NCBI RefSeq assembly: GCF_007859935.1
Contig: NZ_SJPO01000001.1
Coordinates: 868,001 to 932,000, forward strand
Length of the DNA: 64,000 nucleotides
DNA from: Posidoniimonas polymericola
GTDB taxonomy: Bacteria; Planctomycetota; Planctomycetia; Pirellulales; Lacipirellulaceae
Reading direction: 5' to 3'
Shown: one piece after another, positions 34,098 through 41,317 of the stretch
Numbering within the stretch: position 1 is the first letter of the stretch
Layout: each line of letters begins with the position of its first letter
Program-made: the position numbers and the translations under genes
The notes under the pieces: generated by a model
Seen by the model: only the letters and a program-made list of their open reading frames with translations
Database searches by the model: none
What the model was told of the DNA's origin: nothing

Positions 34098-34358
34098 CTA
34101 GTGGTCGCAGATCCCGATCACGATCCAGCGGACCGGGGTGTTCTCGGCGGCGAGCACCTCGCGGGCGGCGCGGCCGTCGCTGGTGATCATCACGTTGTCG
34201 TTCTTGCCCGCGCCCATCGTGTCGACCGCGATCAGGGGGTCGCCGTCGGGGGTCTGGGCGTCGGGGCCGTAGGGCTGCACGACCAGCAGGCGGAAGCCCT
34301 CCATTGAGCGGTGCTTCACGGTCGAGGTCGCGCTGCCGACTACGCGGGCGTTGATCAT
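34098..34358 (-). CDS. BMC shell vertex protein (BMC-P, EutN/CcmL family), second copy
   Basis: 86 aa from ATG 34358: MINARVVGSATSTVKHRSM, then LLVVQPYGPD, AVDTMGAGKNDNVMITSDG and the C-terminal VIGICDH. All fit the EutN/CcmL pentamer fold. The frame runs on to 34418, but the residues before 34358 would overlap the aldehyde dehydrogenase end and are unlike a BMC-P N-terminus. Located between the dehydrogenase and the small encapsulation-peptide protein. The three vertex proteins differ in their ends and probably occupy different positions or bind different partners (inference). Confidence 0.9.
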   Translation of the reverse strand: MINARVVGSATSTVKHRSMEGFRLLVVQPYGPDAQTPDGDPLIAVDTMGAGKNDNVMITSDGRAAREVLAAENTPVRWIVIGICDH

Positions 34359-34375
34359 GGCGTTGGGGTTCGTCC

Positions 34376-35815
34376 CTAGTCCCGTCCGAGGATGTGGAGG
34401 TCGTCGACCAGCGAGCACCGCCGCTCGCGGGTGAAGGTGAGCGGCGTCGTCACCCCCTCGCCGGTCGGCGTCGCGATGCTGAAGGACAGGTACCCCTCGC
34501 CTCCCAGGCCGAGCGACGCCATGCTCGGGCCATTCTTGACGAACAGCGTGGTGTCCATCGCCCTGCCCATCATCGTCATGTGCCGCACGTTGTTGGTGTG
34601 GATGATTGCGGTGTGCCGGAAGCCGTGCTCGTAGTGCTTAGCCTTGGCGATCGCATCGGCGATGTCGGTGCAGCGGACGAACGGGACGAACGGCATCATC
34701 TGCTCGACCGGCACGAAGGGGTTGGACTCGGCGGTCTCGCCGAACAGCAGTTCGGTGTCGGCCGGGACCTCGCGGCCTGCCGCCCGTGCCAGCACAGCGG
34801 CGTCCTTGCCGATGAACTCTTTGGCCGCGACGTCGTGGCGGTGCTCGCCCTCGCCGACCGTAGTGATCGCGGCCGCGGTCAGACGGTCGATCTCCGTGGA
34901 GTTCAGCCGGACCGCGCCGGCCCGCTCCATGGCGGCCAGCATCGGGTCCATCGCCTCGGCGGTGCAGAACACCTCCTTCTCGGCGATGCAGAGCAGGTTG
35001 TTGTCGTAGGCGGCGCCCTGGATGATGGACCGCGCGGCGCGGTCGAAGTCGGCCGTCTCATCGACCACGACCGGCGGGTTACCCGGCCCGGCCACCACCG
35101 CCCGCTTGCCGCTGTTGAGCGCCGCCCGCGCCACGGCCGGCCCGCCTGTCACGCAGATGCAGGCGATGCCGCGGTGGGCGAACAGGGCGTTGGCCGACTC
35201 GAGGGTCGGCTCGGCGATCACGCAGATCAGGTTGTCGATGCCCAGGTCGGCCGCGATCGCGGCGTTGAACCGCCGCACCCCCTCGGCCGCGACCCGCTTG
35301 CCGCTCGGGTGGGGGTTTACGACCAGCGTGTTGCCGCCGGCGATCATGCTGACCGCGTTGCCGGTGATGGTTGGCAGCGAGTGGGTGACCGGCGTGATCG
35401 CGCCGATCACGCCGTAGGCCGCTCGCTCGATGACCGCCAGGCCGTGGTCGCCGCTGAACACCTCGGACTTGAGGAACTCAACGCCCGGCGTCCGCTCGCC
35501 CAGCGTGCGGAGCTTCTCGATCTTGTGCTCAAGGCGGCCCACGCCGGTCTCTTCCATCTCCATCGTGCCGAGCTCGACGCACTGGTCGATCGAGATGCGG
35601 CGGATGTGGTCGATAATCCGCTTGCGGTCCTCGATGGTCCGGCGGCTGAGCTGTTCGAACGCTTCACTCGCCGCGGCGACGGCCTCGTCGACGCAGGTGA
35701 ACACGCCGTTGCGGCCGTGGAAGCCGTTGGTAGGCGAGGAGGGCGGCAGCTGGCCGACCTCGGCGAGCACCTGCTGGATGACGCCGCGTAGCGTCGCTTC
35801 GTCGAGTTGCATCAT
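34376..35815 (-). CDS. CoA-acylating aldehyde dehydrogenase of the BMC, with N-terminal encapsulation peptide
   Basis: 479 aa. It oxidises lactaldehyde (or propanal-like aldehydes) with NAD and CoA to acyl-CoA. Residues 4-21 (LDEATLRGVIQQVLAEVG) are an amphipathic encapsulation helix, joined by a Pro/Ser linker to the catalytic fold (about 38-470). Landmarks are GAITPVTHSLPTI, the NAD-binding VVNPHPSGK, ICVTGGPAVARAA, GPGNPPVVVDE, and the catalytic Cys276 in YDNNLLCIAEKE. It is the EutE/PduP type. In the pvm locus this gene is PvmJ-like. Its place between BMC-P genes and its peptide fit a lumen enzyme that keeps the aldehyde away from the cytosol. Confidence 0.93.
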   Translation of the reverse strand: MMQLDEATLRGVIQQVLAEVGQLPPSSPTNGFHGRNGVFTCVDEAVAAASEAFEQLSRRTIEDRKRIIDHIRRISIDQCVELGTMEMEETGVGRLEHKIEKLRTLGERTPGVEFLKSEVFSGDHGLAVIERAAYGVIGAITPVTHSLPTITGNAVSMIAGGNTLVVNPHPSGKRVAAEGVRRFNAAIAADLGIDNLICVIAEPTLESANALFAHRGIACICVTGGPAVARAALNSGKRAVVAGPGNPPVVVDETADFDRAARSIIQGAAYDNNLLCIAEKEVFCTAEAMDPMLAAMERAGAVRLNSTEIDRLTAAAITTVGEGEHRHDVAAKEFIGKDAAVLARAAGREVPADTELLFGETAESNPFVPVEQMMPFVPFVRCTDIADAIAKAKHYEHGFRHTAIIHTNNVRHMTMMGRAMDTTLFVKNGPSMASLGLGGEGYLSFSIATPTGEGVTTPLTFTRERRCSLVDDLHILGRD

Positions 35816-35851
35816 GGTCTGGTTCCGCGCTGGGGCAGCGTCCGCGGGGGA

Positions 35852-36163
35852 CTACTTGCTCGGGTCAAAAATGGTTTTCTTGTCGACGTCCACTCGGTCG
35901 ATGATGCCGATCACCACCGTGTCGATCGGCAGGTTCTTGGTCTCGGGCGTGAGCCGGGCGCTGGAGCCCTGCGTGATGAGCACGTACTCCCCCTCGCCGA
36001 CGCCCAGCGTGTCGACCGCCACGAACGTGCGGCCCGCGCTCACCAGCTTCTTGCGGTCCTTAGGGTCCAGCCGGTAGGGCTCGACCACCAACAGCTTGTG
36101 CCCGCGCAGGGTCTCGACCTTCTGTGTCGAGACGACCGAGCCAGTTACCTTGGCGACAAACAT
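35852..36163 (-). CDS. BMC shell vertex protein (BMC-P, EutN/CcmL family), third copy
   Basis: 103 aa. MFVAKVTGSVVSTQKVETL, LLVVEPYRLDPKDRKKL, FVAVDTLGVGEGEYVLITQGSSARL and the late VVIGIIDRVDVDKK follow the CcmL/EutN pattern closely; this is the most canonical of the three. The gene lies 22 bases after ackA and 36 before the aldehyde dehydrogenase. Pentamers are expected at shell vertices. Confidence 0.92.
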   Translation of the reverse strand: MFVAKVTGSVVSTQKVETLRGHKLLVVEPYRLDPKDRKKLVSAGRTFVAVDTLGVGEGEYVLITQGSSARLTPETKNLPIDTVVIGIIDRVDVDKKTIFDPSK

Positions 36164-36185
36164 TTTCTAGTGCTCACAGGGGGCG

Positions 36186-37373
36186 TTACGACTGTTCGAG
36201 GAACTGCTGCGTCTGGCGAGCAACAATCAGCTCTTCGTTCGTGGGGACAATCCAGATCTGGACCCGGCTCTCCTCGGCGTGCAGGGGACCCTCCTCGCGA
36301 GCCCCCGCGTTTTTCTCTTCGTCAAGCACCACGCCGAGCTCGCCGAGCCCGCCGCAGATCGCCCGGCGGAGGTCGGCACGGTTCTCACCGATGCCGCCGG
36401 CAAAGGCAATCACGTCGGTCCCCCCCAGCTCCACCAGGTAGGCCCCCAGGTAGTGACGCACGCTCGTGGTGTACACGTCCAGCGCCAGCCGGGCCCGCTC
36501 GTCACCACGCTCGGCCGCGTCCGCCAGGTCGCGGACGTCGCCGCTGGAGCCCGACAGCCCCTTCAGCCCGCACTCGTTGGCCAACAGCGCGAGCGTCTCG
36601 TCGAGCGTCTTGCCGAGGCGGTCCATCAGCACCGGCAGGGCAAACGGGTCGAAGTCGCCGATCCGGTTGTTCTGCGGCAGTCCTGACTGCGGGCTCATGC
36701 CCATCGAGGTCGCCACGCTCTCGCCGCCGCGGATCGCGCAGACGCTGCTCGAGCCGCCGAGGTGGCAGGAGATGACCCGCAGGTCGTCCCTGCCGAGCAG
36801 TTCGGCGGTGCGTTGCCCCACGTAGCGGTGGCTGGCGCCGTGGAAGCCCCACCGCCGCACGCCGAACGACTCCGCCCACTCGACCGGCGCGGCGTAGTGC
36901 TTCAGCCGCGGCGGGTTCGTGAGGTGGAAGCCGGTCTCGAACGCGGCGACCAGCGGGATGTGGGGCAGCTTCTCGTGAACCTGCCGCATCGCCGCCACGT
37001 AGGGCGGGTTGTGGGCCGGCGCCACCTTGGCCATCTCCTCCATCGCCGCTAGCAGGTCATTCTCGACCCGCCCCACTCCGCCGACCCGGCCGCCGTGCAC
37101 CGCCTTGAACCCGATCGCGCTAACCTCGTCGGCCGAGGCCAGGCAGCGGAGCTGCGGATCGGTCAATTCACGCAGGCACTGCTGCACCGCGGCCCCGTGG
37201 TCGGGCGCCGACACGGTCGACTCGCGTCGCTGGCCTCCGGCCTCGACAAACGAGTCGCTCTGGTCCGCGCCGATCCGCTCGACGCCGCCGCGGGCGAGCT
37301 GACGCTCGTCGCGCATGTCGAACAGCCGGTACTTGAAACTCGTCGAGCCCAGGTTGGCAACCAACACCTTCAT
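36186..37373 (-). CDS. ackA: Divergent acetate kinase-like enzyme of the BMC operon
   Basis: 395 aa, ASKHA fold. It would turn the acyl-phosphate made by PduL into acid plus ATP. Many motifs fit: NLGSTSFKYRLF, VHGG (92-95), HNPPY, FETGFH (145-150), RRWGFHGASHRYVG and DFDP. Yet several acetate-kinase active-site residues are changed: the Arg before VHGG is Lys90, the catalytic Asp of FDTAFH is Glu146, and the Asn of HLGNG is Gly207. His178 and Arg237 are kept. In this pathway the substrate is lactyl- or propionyl-phosphate, so changed specificity is plausible; a loss of rate is the other possibility. Located between the two BMC-H genes and a BMC-P gene. Confidence 0.87.
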   Translation of the reverse strand: MKVLVANLGSTSFKYRLFDMRDERQLARGGVERIGADQSDSFVEAGGQRRESTVSAPDHGAAVQQCLRELTDPQLRCLASADEVSAIGFKAVHGGRVGGVGRVENDLLAAMEEMAKVAPAHNPPYVAAMRQVHEKLPHIPLVAAFETGFHLTNPPRLKHYAAPVEWAESFGVRRWGFHGASHRYVGQRTAELLGRDDLRVISCHLGGSSSVCAIRGGESVATSMGMSPQSGLPQNNRIGDFDPFALPVLMDRLGKTLDETLALLANECGLKGLSGSSGDVRDLADAAERGDERARLALDVYTTSVRHYLGAYLVELGGTDVIAFAGGIGENRADLRRAICGGLGELGVVLDEEKNAGAREEGPLHAEESRVQIWIVPTNEELIVARQTQQFLEQS

Positions 37374-37413
37374 GGTGGGGTCCGCTAATAGGGGTGGGGG
37401 GAGCGGTTCTCGC

Positions 37414-37683
37414 CTACTTGAAGTACGCGTCCATCACGCCGTCCGACGGGCGGGCGATGATGTGGCTTGCGATTAACTCGCCAACCTGGCTCGCCGCTGC
37501 GGCGCCTGCCTCGACCGCTGCGCGGACGCTGCCGACGTCGCCGCTCACCACGCTGGTGACGAAGCCGCCGCCCAAGTCGACGCGCTTCTCGACCTTCACG
37601 TTGGCCGCCTTGGCCATCGCGTCGGTCGCTTCAACCAACGGTACAAGGCCCTTGGTCTCTACTAGTCCGATTGCCTGTTGCAT
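37414..37683 (-). CDS. BMC shell hexamer protein (BMC-H), second gene
   Basis: 89 aa. MQQAIGLVETKGLVPLVEA begins the standard BMC-H fold; VSGDVGSVRAAVEAGAAAA and the end ASHIIARPSDG are also typical. Hexamers of this protein tile the shell facets, with a central pore lined by the GGGF region (LGGGFVTSVV). It follows the first BMC-H gene by 43 bases. The two are paralogues of different length and pore sequence ([10 protein letters not shown] in the other), which suggests different permeability (inference). Confidence 0.95.
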   Translation of the reverse strand: MQQAIGLVETKGLVPLVEATDAMAKAANVKVEKRVDLGGGFVTSVVSGDVGSVRAAVEAGAAAASQVGELIASHIIARPSDGVMDAYFK

Positions 37684-37726
37684 GATTCAGCCTTTCAAAT
37701 CAATGGGGATTATCTATGGGATTTGC

Positions 37727-38026
37727 TTAGCTCTTGCGCGGCGGCGCGGCCTTCCTGAACACCGTCTCGACGTCCTCGTGCGGACGCGGGATCACCTGGA
37801 CGCTAATCACCTCGCCGATCCGGCCGGCGGCGGTCGCCCCAGCGTCGGTGGCCGCCTTCACCGCGGCGACGTCGCCCGTGACGAACACGGCCCCGAGGCC
37901 CGCGCCCACCTTGTCCCAAGACAGGAACGTCACGTTCGCCGCCTTCAGCATCGCGTCGGTCGCCTCGACCAGCGGCACGAAGCCCTTGGTCTCGATCATG
38001 CCGAGCGCCTCGACTACTTTCGCCAT
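37727..38026 (-). CDS. BMC shell hexamer protein (BMC-H), first gene
   Basis: 99 aa. [30 protein letters not shown] and [39 protein letters not shown] are fully canonical in parts, with a short basic C-terminal extension ([10 protein letters not shown], about 89-99). This extension might face the cytosol or lumen and bind partners. Separated from pduL by 130 bases that hold a GC-rich hairpin, so it may have a separate expression level. Confidence 0.95.
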   Translation of the reverse strand: MAKVVEALGMIETKGFVPLVEATDAMLKAANVTFLSWDKVGAGLGAVFVTGDVAAVKAATDAGATAAGRIGEVISVQVIPRPHEDVETVFRKAAPPRKS

Positions 38027-38144
38027 CTTTGAATCCTCGCTGTCAAACCTGGATAAAACGACACATTCCGTTATTCCTGAACCTCAGTGCCTGCGGTCCT
38101 CCGAGGCTTGTCTTGTTGCGTGCTTCTCGTGGCGGCCACGCCCC

Positions 38145-38165
38145 GTGGGGTGGGCCTCACCCCGC
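38145..38165 (-). terminator. GC-rich hairpin at the end of pduL, possible partial terminator or mRNA stabiliser
   Basis: GTGGGGTG and CACCCCGC pair over about eight bases (one G-U) around the five-base loop GGCCT, overlapping the pduL stop. It lies in a 130-base gap, the widest after deoR-pduL in an otherwise tight operon. It may tune the large amount of shell protein against enzyme; there is no T-run. Confidence 0.35.
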
Positions 38166-38876
38166 CTGGCACTTACAGCCCTCCTGCTTGACCAGCCGAA
38201 CGCCGGTCGCGTGGTCGAGGTCGGCCGCGTTACCCTCGTCGGTGTCGATGTGCACCTCGAGCTTGCTGGTGGCGTCGGCCCGCACCAGCAGGTCCTTGAA
38301 CAACACCCCGCTGGACGACTCGACCTCGAGGTCGATGCGGTCCCCGCTCTTGACCCCTAGCCGCTCGGCGTCCCGGTGGTTCATGTGCACGTGGCGCTCG
38401 GCGCGGATCACGCCCTCGGCGAGCTCGACCACGCCGGCCGGGCCCACCAGCACGCAGCCGGGCGTCCCCTCGATCTTGCCGCTCGCGCGGACCGGCAGGT
38501 CGATCCCCAGCGAGATCCCATCGGTGAACGCCAGTTCGACCTGGCTGAACGACCGCGTCGGGCCGAGCACCCTCACGTTCGGCAGCATCCGCCTCCGCGG
38601 GCCGACCACCATTACCGTCTCCTCGGCGGCGTAGAAGCCGTCCTGGTAGAGGTCCTTGCCCGGCGTGAGCGTGCTCCCCGGACCGAACAGCGTCTCGACG
38701 TGCTCGTCGGTCAGGTGGACATGCCGCGCCGAGACGCTCACCACCAGCTCCGAGTGCGCCGCCGCGCGGCTCGCTGTGGTCTGCTGTCCCAGGTCGGCGA
38801 TCGAGAACTGGCGTCGCACAATCTCGCGGACGATCCGCTCGACGTCGCTGCGTTGGAGTACGGCGTTGCTGGTCAT
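38157..38876 (-). CDS. pduL: Phosphotransacylase PduL of the BMC
   Basis: 239 aa. It converts acyl-CoA and phosphate to acyl-phosphate and recycles CoA in the shell. The N-terminal helix [19 protein letters not shown] (about 7-25) is an encapsulation peptide. The two PduL domains hold metal-binding His clusters [11 protein letters not shown] (about 48-58) and [11 protein letters not shown] (about 158-170), and the C-terminal end is Cys-bearing (EGCKCQAG). The frame opens at 38942, but ATG 38876 puts the encapsulation peptide at the N-terminus as in homologues. It lies 140 bases after deoR. Confidence 0.92.
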   Translation of the reverse strand: MTSNAVLQRSDVERIVREIVRRQFSIADLGQQTTASRAAAHSELVVSVSARHVHLTDEHVETLFGPGSTLTPGKDLYQDGFYAAEETVMVVGPRRRMLPNVRVLGPTRSFSQVELAFTDGISLGIDLPVRASGKIEGTPGCVLVGPAGVVELAEGVIRAERHVHMNHRDAERLGVKSGDRIDLEVESSSGVLFKDLLVRADATSKLEVHIDTDEGNAADLDHATGVRLVKQEGCKCQAG

Positions 38877-39016
38877 GGCTGTGCTGCGACTAGTGCCAGT
38901 GGCACGGACAAGGTTTCTGCGGCGTGACCGGTTGGTCGGCACGTTACCGTTCGTAAACGGCGGGGTTCGTGCTCACGCGATGTCGCGTCTCAGGAACGGG
39001 GTTTTGGGAATAGCTG

Positions 39017-39847
39017 CTAGTGATGATTGGGTGTGGGGTCGATCGCGGCGCCTCCGTCCTCCGCCGCGCCGTCGTCGGCGGGGAGGTCGTCGGCCACCAC
39101 CAAGTTGATCGAGGCGCCGCGAAGCGGCTCAAACCACTTCTTGTCAATCTGGCTGTCGACAACCAAGTGGTCGATCTGGTCGAGGCCGCAGACCTTGGCG
39201 ATGCTCTGGCGCCCCAACTTGGTGCTGTCGGCGACCAAGATCACCTCGTCGGCCGCCCGGATCATGGCTTGCTGAGTGGACGCGATCATGTGGTTCGTGT
39301 TGTACAGCCCGGTCTCGTTAATGCCCGCGGCGCTGATAACCGCCGTCTGGACCCGCAAGGAGCCGAGCATCTCTTCCGCGTAGGCGCCGACCAGCACCCC
39401 GGAGGTGCTCTTCAGGTACCCGCCGATCAGGATCAGGTCGACCTCCGGGCGGGAGCTGAACAGGTTGGCGACCGGCAGCGAATTCGTGACGACCTGCAGC
39501 GGTCGACTAGTTAGCCGTCGGGCGAGTTCGTAGGTAGTTGTCCCCCCGTCGAGCAGCAGCACGCCGGTGTCGGGCACCAGGGCCTCAGCCGCGTGGGCAA
39601 TCGCACGCTTCTTGCTCCACTCGGCCGTCTGCCGGTTGCGGAAGTGCGACAAGTGCGGCGACGGCCCAGCGTAAAACGCTCCGCCGTGAGTCCGACGCGT
39701 CAGCCCATCCCGCTCCAGGTGCATCAGGTCGCGGCGGACCGTCGACTCAGAGACCTCCAGGCGTTCCGCCAGGGCCGGCAACGAGGCAAATCCGTCCCGC
39801 CTGACGAGCTCCAGTAATCGCTTCCTGCGTTCGGTAACCACGGACAC
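39017..39847 (-). CDS. DeoR-family transcriptional regulator of the BMC operon
   Basis: 276 aa. The N-terminal winged HTH (residues 5-58: RRKRLLELVRRDGFASLPALAERLEVSESTVRRDLMHLE) is the DeoR signature. The DeoRC sensor domain follows (about 78-245), with LLLDGGTTTYELARRL and NSLPVANLFSS, which bind sugar-phosphates in the family. The tail (about 250-276) is acidic. As first gene of the operon it probably represses the BMC genes until a phosphorylated fucose/rhamnose intermediate appears. A perfect inverted repeat 68 bases upstream of its start is a likely operator. It is the PvmA-like gene of the known locus. Confidence 0.9.
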   Translation of the reverse strand: MSVVTERRKRLLELVRRDGFASLPALAERLEVSESTVRRDLMHLERDGLTRRTHGGAFYAGPSPHLSHFRNRQTAEWSKKRAIAHAAEALVPDTGVLLLDGGTTTYELARRLTSRPLQVVTNSLPVANLFSSRPEVDLILIGGYLKSTSGVLVGAYAEEMLGSLRVQTAVISAAGINETGLYNTNHMIASTQQAMIRAADEVILVADSTKLGRQSIAKVCGLDQIDHLVVDSQIDKKWFEPLRGASINLVVADDLPADDGAAEDGGAAIDPTPNHH

Positions 39848-39914
39848 ACCTGTGACGAGATCTGCTTGCGTTCTCGCCTATTCTGACCAGTACCGGCGTC
39901 ACAATCAATCACTT

Positions 39915-39928
39915 ATTGCATGTGCAAT
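39915..39928 (-). promoter_or_regulatory. Inverted repeat upstream of deoR, candidate operator
   Basis: ATTGCA-TG-TGCAAT is a perfect six-base inverted repeat with a two-base centre, in an AT-rich patch (about 39900-39950) that stands out from the GC-rich surroundings. It lies 68 bases before the deoR start, in promoter position. Autoregulation of DeoR proteins is common, so an operator is likely, but any other dimeric regulator could use it. Confidence 0.5.
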
Positions 39929-40469
39929 GACAGAAAATAACCAGAGTATGGAGCGAAGTTGGCGTCCGCCCGTCATTAGGTGGCTGTGATATGCCACTTC
40001 CAGCCGAACGGACCTGGGATTGTGTCGTAAGGTGTTTTCTAGAAACGCCTTATGGATTCTCGAAGGACTAGTCCACCATGGGGGCCTGGGGCGGACCTCC
40101 GGGCGTCCGTTGACAGCTATCAGTCAGAATGACTTCAGACGCGGTCTGTGGGGATCCGCTTACGCGGCGCCAAGCAAGCGATTGCGGTGCAGAAGAGCCT
40201 GCCGATCTTCGTCGTGCCTGCTACCGGGTGGGCTGTGAGCGGACGTAGAGTCATCGCCGCGGCCGAAATCTACGGCCTCGGGGACGATACGGTCCCGAGC
40301 AGTTAAGCACAAGACAGCAGGACCGCCCAAACTAGGGCGGGGAGTTGCCAGACACGAGGTCGTCGCCAGCTGCTTAGGCTAGCGCGGCGAACGAGCCGCT
40401 GGCGCCAGGTCGTCAACCAGGGCAAGCCGTCCTCTGCTGGATCGACTGGAGACGTTGGCGGCGCAACGC
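39929..40469. other. Intergenic region after the BMC operon promoter
   Basis: About 540 bases. The first part must carry the upstream promoter of the BMC operon. I see no gene with support; a 72-codon plus-strand frame at 40020 has Arg/Ser-rich composition and looks like chance. Confidence 0.5.
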
Positions 40470-41261
40470 TCAAAAGCAGCCGCGCCGACGCTTACGCCGG
40501 CCTGCCACCCACCAGCCACCGAGGCCGACTAGAGCAAGGCTGGCCGCCTCCGGAGCGGCCGTGGCCGCCCCCAGCGAGGGAATCGACGCGCCGTACTGCC
40601 CTTTCCACACCAAGAGGTCGTCGTCGTCGATCAGGCCATCGCCATCGCCGTCAGCGGCCGCGTAGGCCGCCACAGGGTCTCCCTGCGAGTCCCGCCAGAC
40701 AGTGTAGTCGGCCGCGTCAACGCTGCCGTCGCGGTTGAAGTCGCCGCTCAGGAACACCGAGATCGAACCGACATCGGACACGTTCAGCGCGTAGGCGGCG
40801 CCCGCATCATCCGCGAGTTCGTTGAGCCCGCCGAACGAGAGCGAGTATTCGCCCACGGTCGGTGTCGCAATCGAGAATGGCACGGACAGCAAGCCCTTCC
40901 CGTCTACCAGTGGGGCGGATCCGGGGTTCGAGCTGTATAGGTCCTGGGCCGCCTGGACCGCCTGGCTGCTGTCCGAGAAGTTGAGCAGCGTGCCGCCGGT
41001 GAATAGCGGGTTCGCCGGGCCTGTCGCGTCGCCGAGCGTCACGTCGGATGAGCCAACTGAAAGTTCCACGGCGAACGCGCTGGCGGGAAGCCCCACCTCC
41101 GCCCCCGAGACCGCCAGACGCACGTCGAATGAACCCGATACCGGGTTGGCGTTGCTTATCGGAACGTTGAGTTCCGGGAGCAGGTATCCGACCTCGGCGG
41201 CGGCTGGGCCCGCCGCAACAAAGGCGGCGAGCACGGTCACGATTATCAATGTCAAACGCAT
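40470..41261 (-). CDS. Secreted dockerin-like protein with PEP-CTERM-like tail (263 aa)
   Basis: Signal peptide at residues 1-22 (LTLIIVTVLAAFVAAGPAAA). A beta-rich domain (25-165) precedes a pair of calcium-binding dockerin-like repeats: GDFNRDGSVDAADYTVWRD and DGDGDGLIDDDDLLVWKGQ (about 173-220). The C-terminus APEAASLALVGLGGWWVAGRRKRRR has the layout of a PEP-CTERM sorting tail (Pro-Glu-x, membrane span, basic end), though it reads PEA. GGAGA lies eight bases before the ATG. It follows a giant dockerin protein by 57 bases and may be co-transcribed. Function unknown; surface attachment is inferred. Confidence 0.82.
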   Translation of the reverse strand: MRLTLIIVTVLAAFVAAGPAAAEVGYLLPELNVPISNANPVSGSFDVRLAVSGAEVGLPASAFAVELSVGSSDVTLGDATGPANPLFTGGTLLNFSDSSQAVQAAQDLYSSNPGSAPLVDGKGLLSVPFSIATPTVGEYSLSFGGLNELADDAGAAYALNVSDVGSISVFLSGDFNRDGSVDAADYTVWRDSQGDPVAAYAAADGDGDGLIDDDDLLVWKGQYGASIPSLGAATAAPEAASLALVGLGGWWVAGRRKRRRGCF

Positions 41262-41317
41262 AGCCTTCTCTCCGGTGTCATGTACAGTCTTGAGTCGTGG
41301 TAGTCAGGGCTGAACCG

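Noticed and set aside
32590..39847. Long plus-strand frames across the BMC operon
   Set aside because: They are antisense shadows of clear BMC genes, with His/Arg/Val-rich translations.
40020..40238. 72-codon frame after the BMC operon promoter region
   Set aside because: No similarity, Arg/Ser/Cys-rich end, and no supporting start signal.
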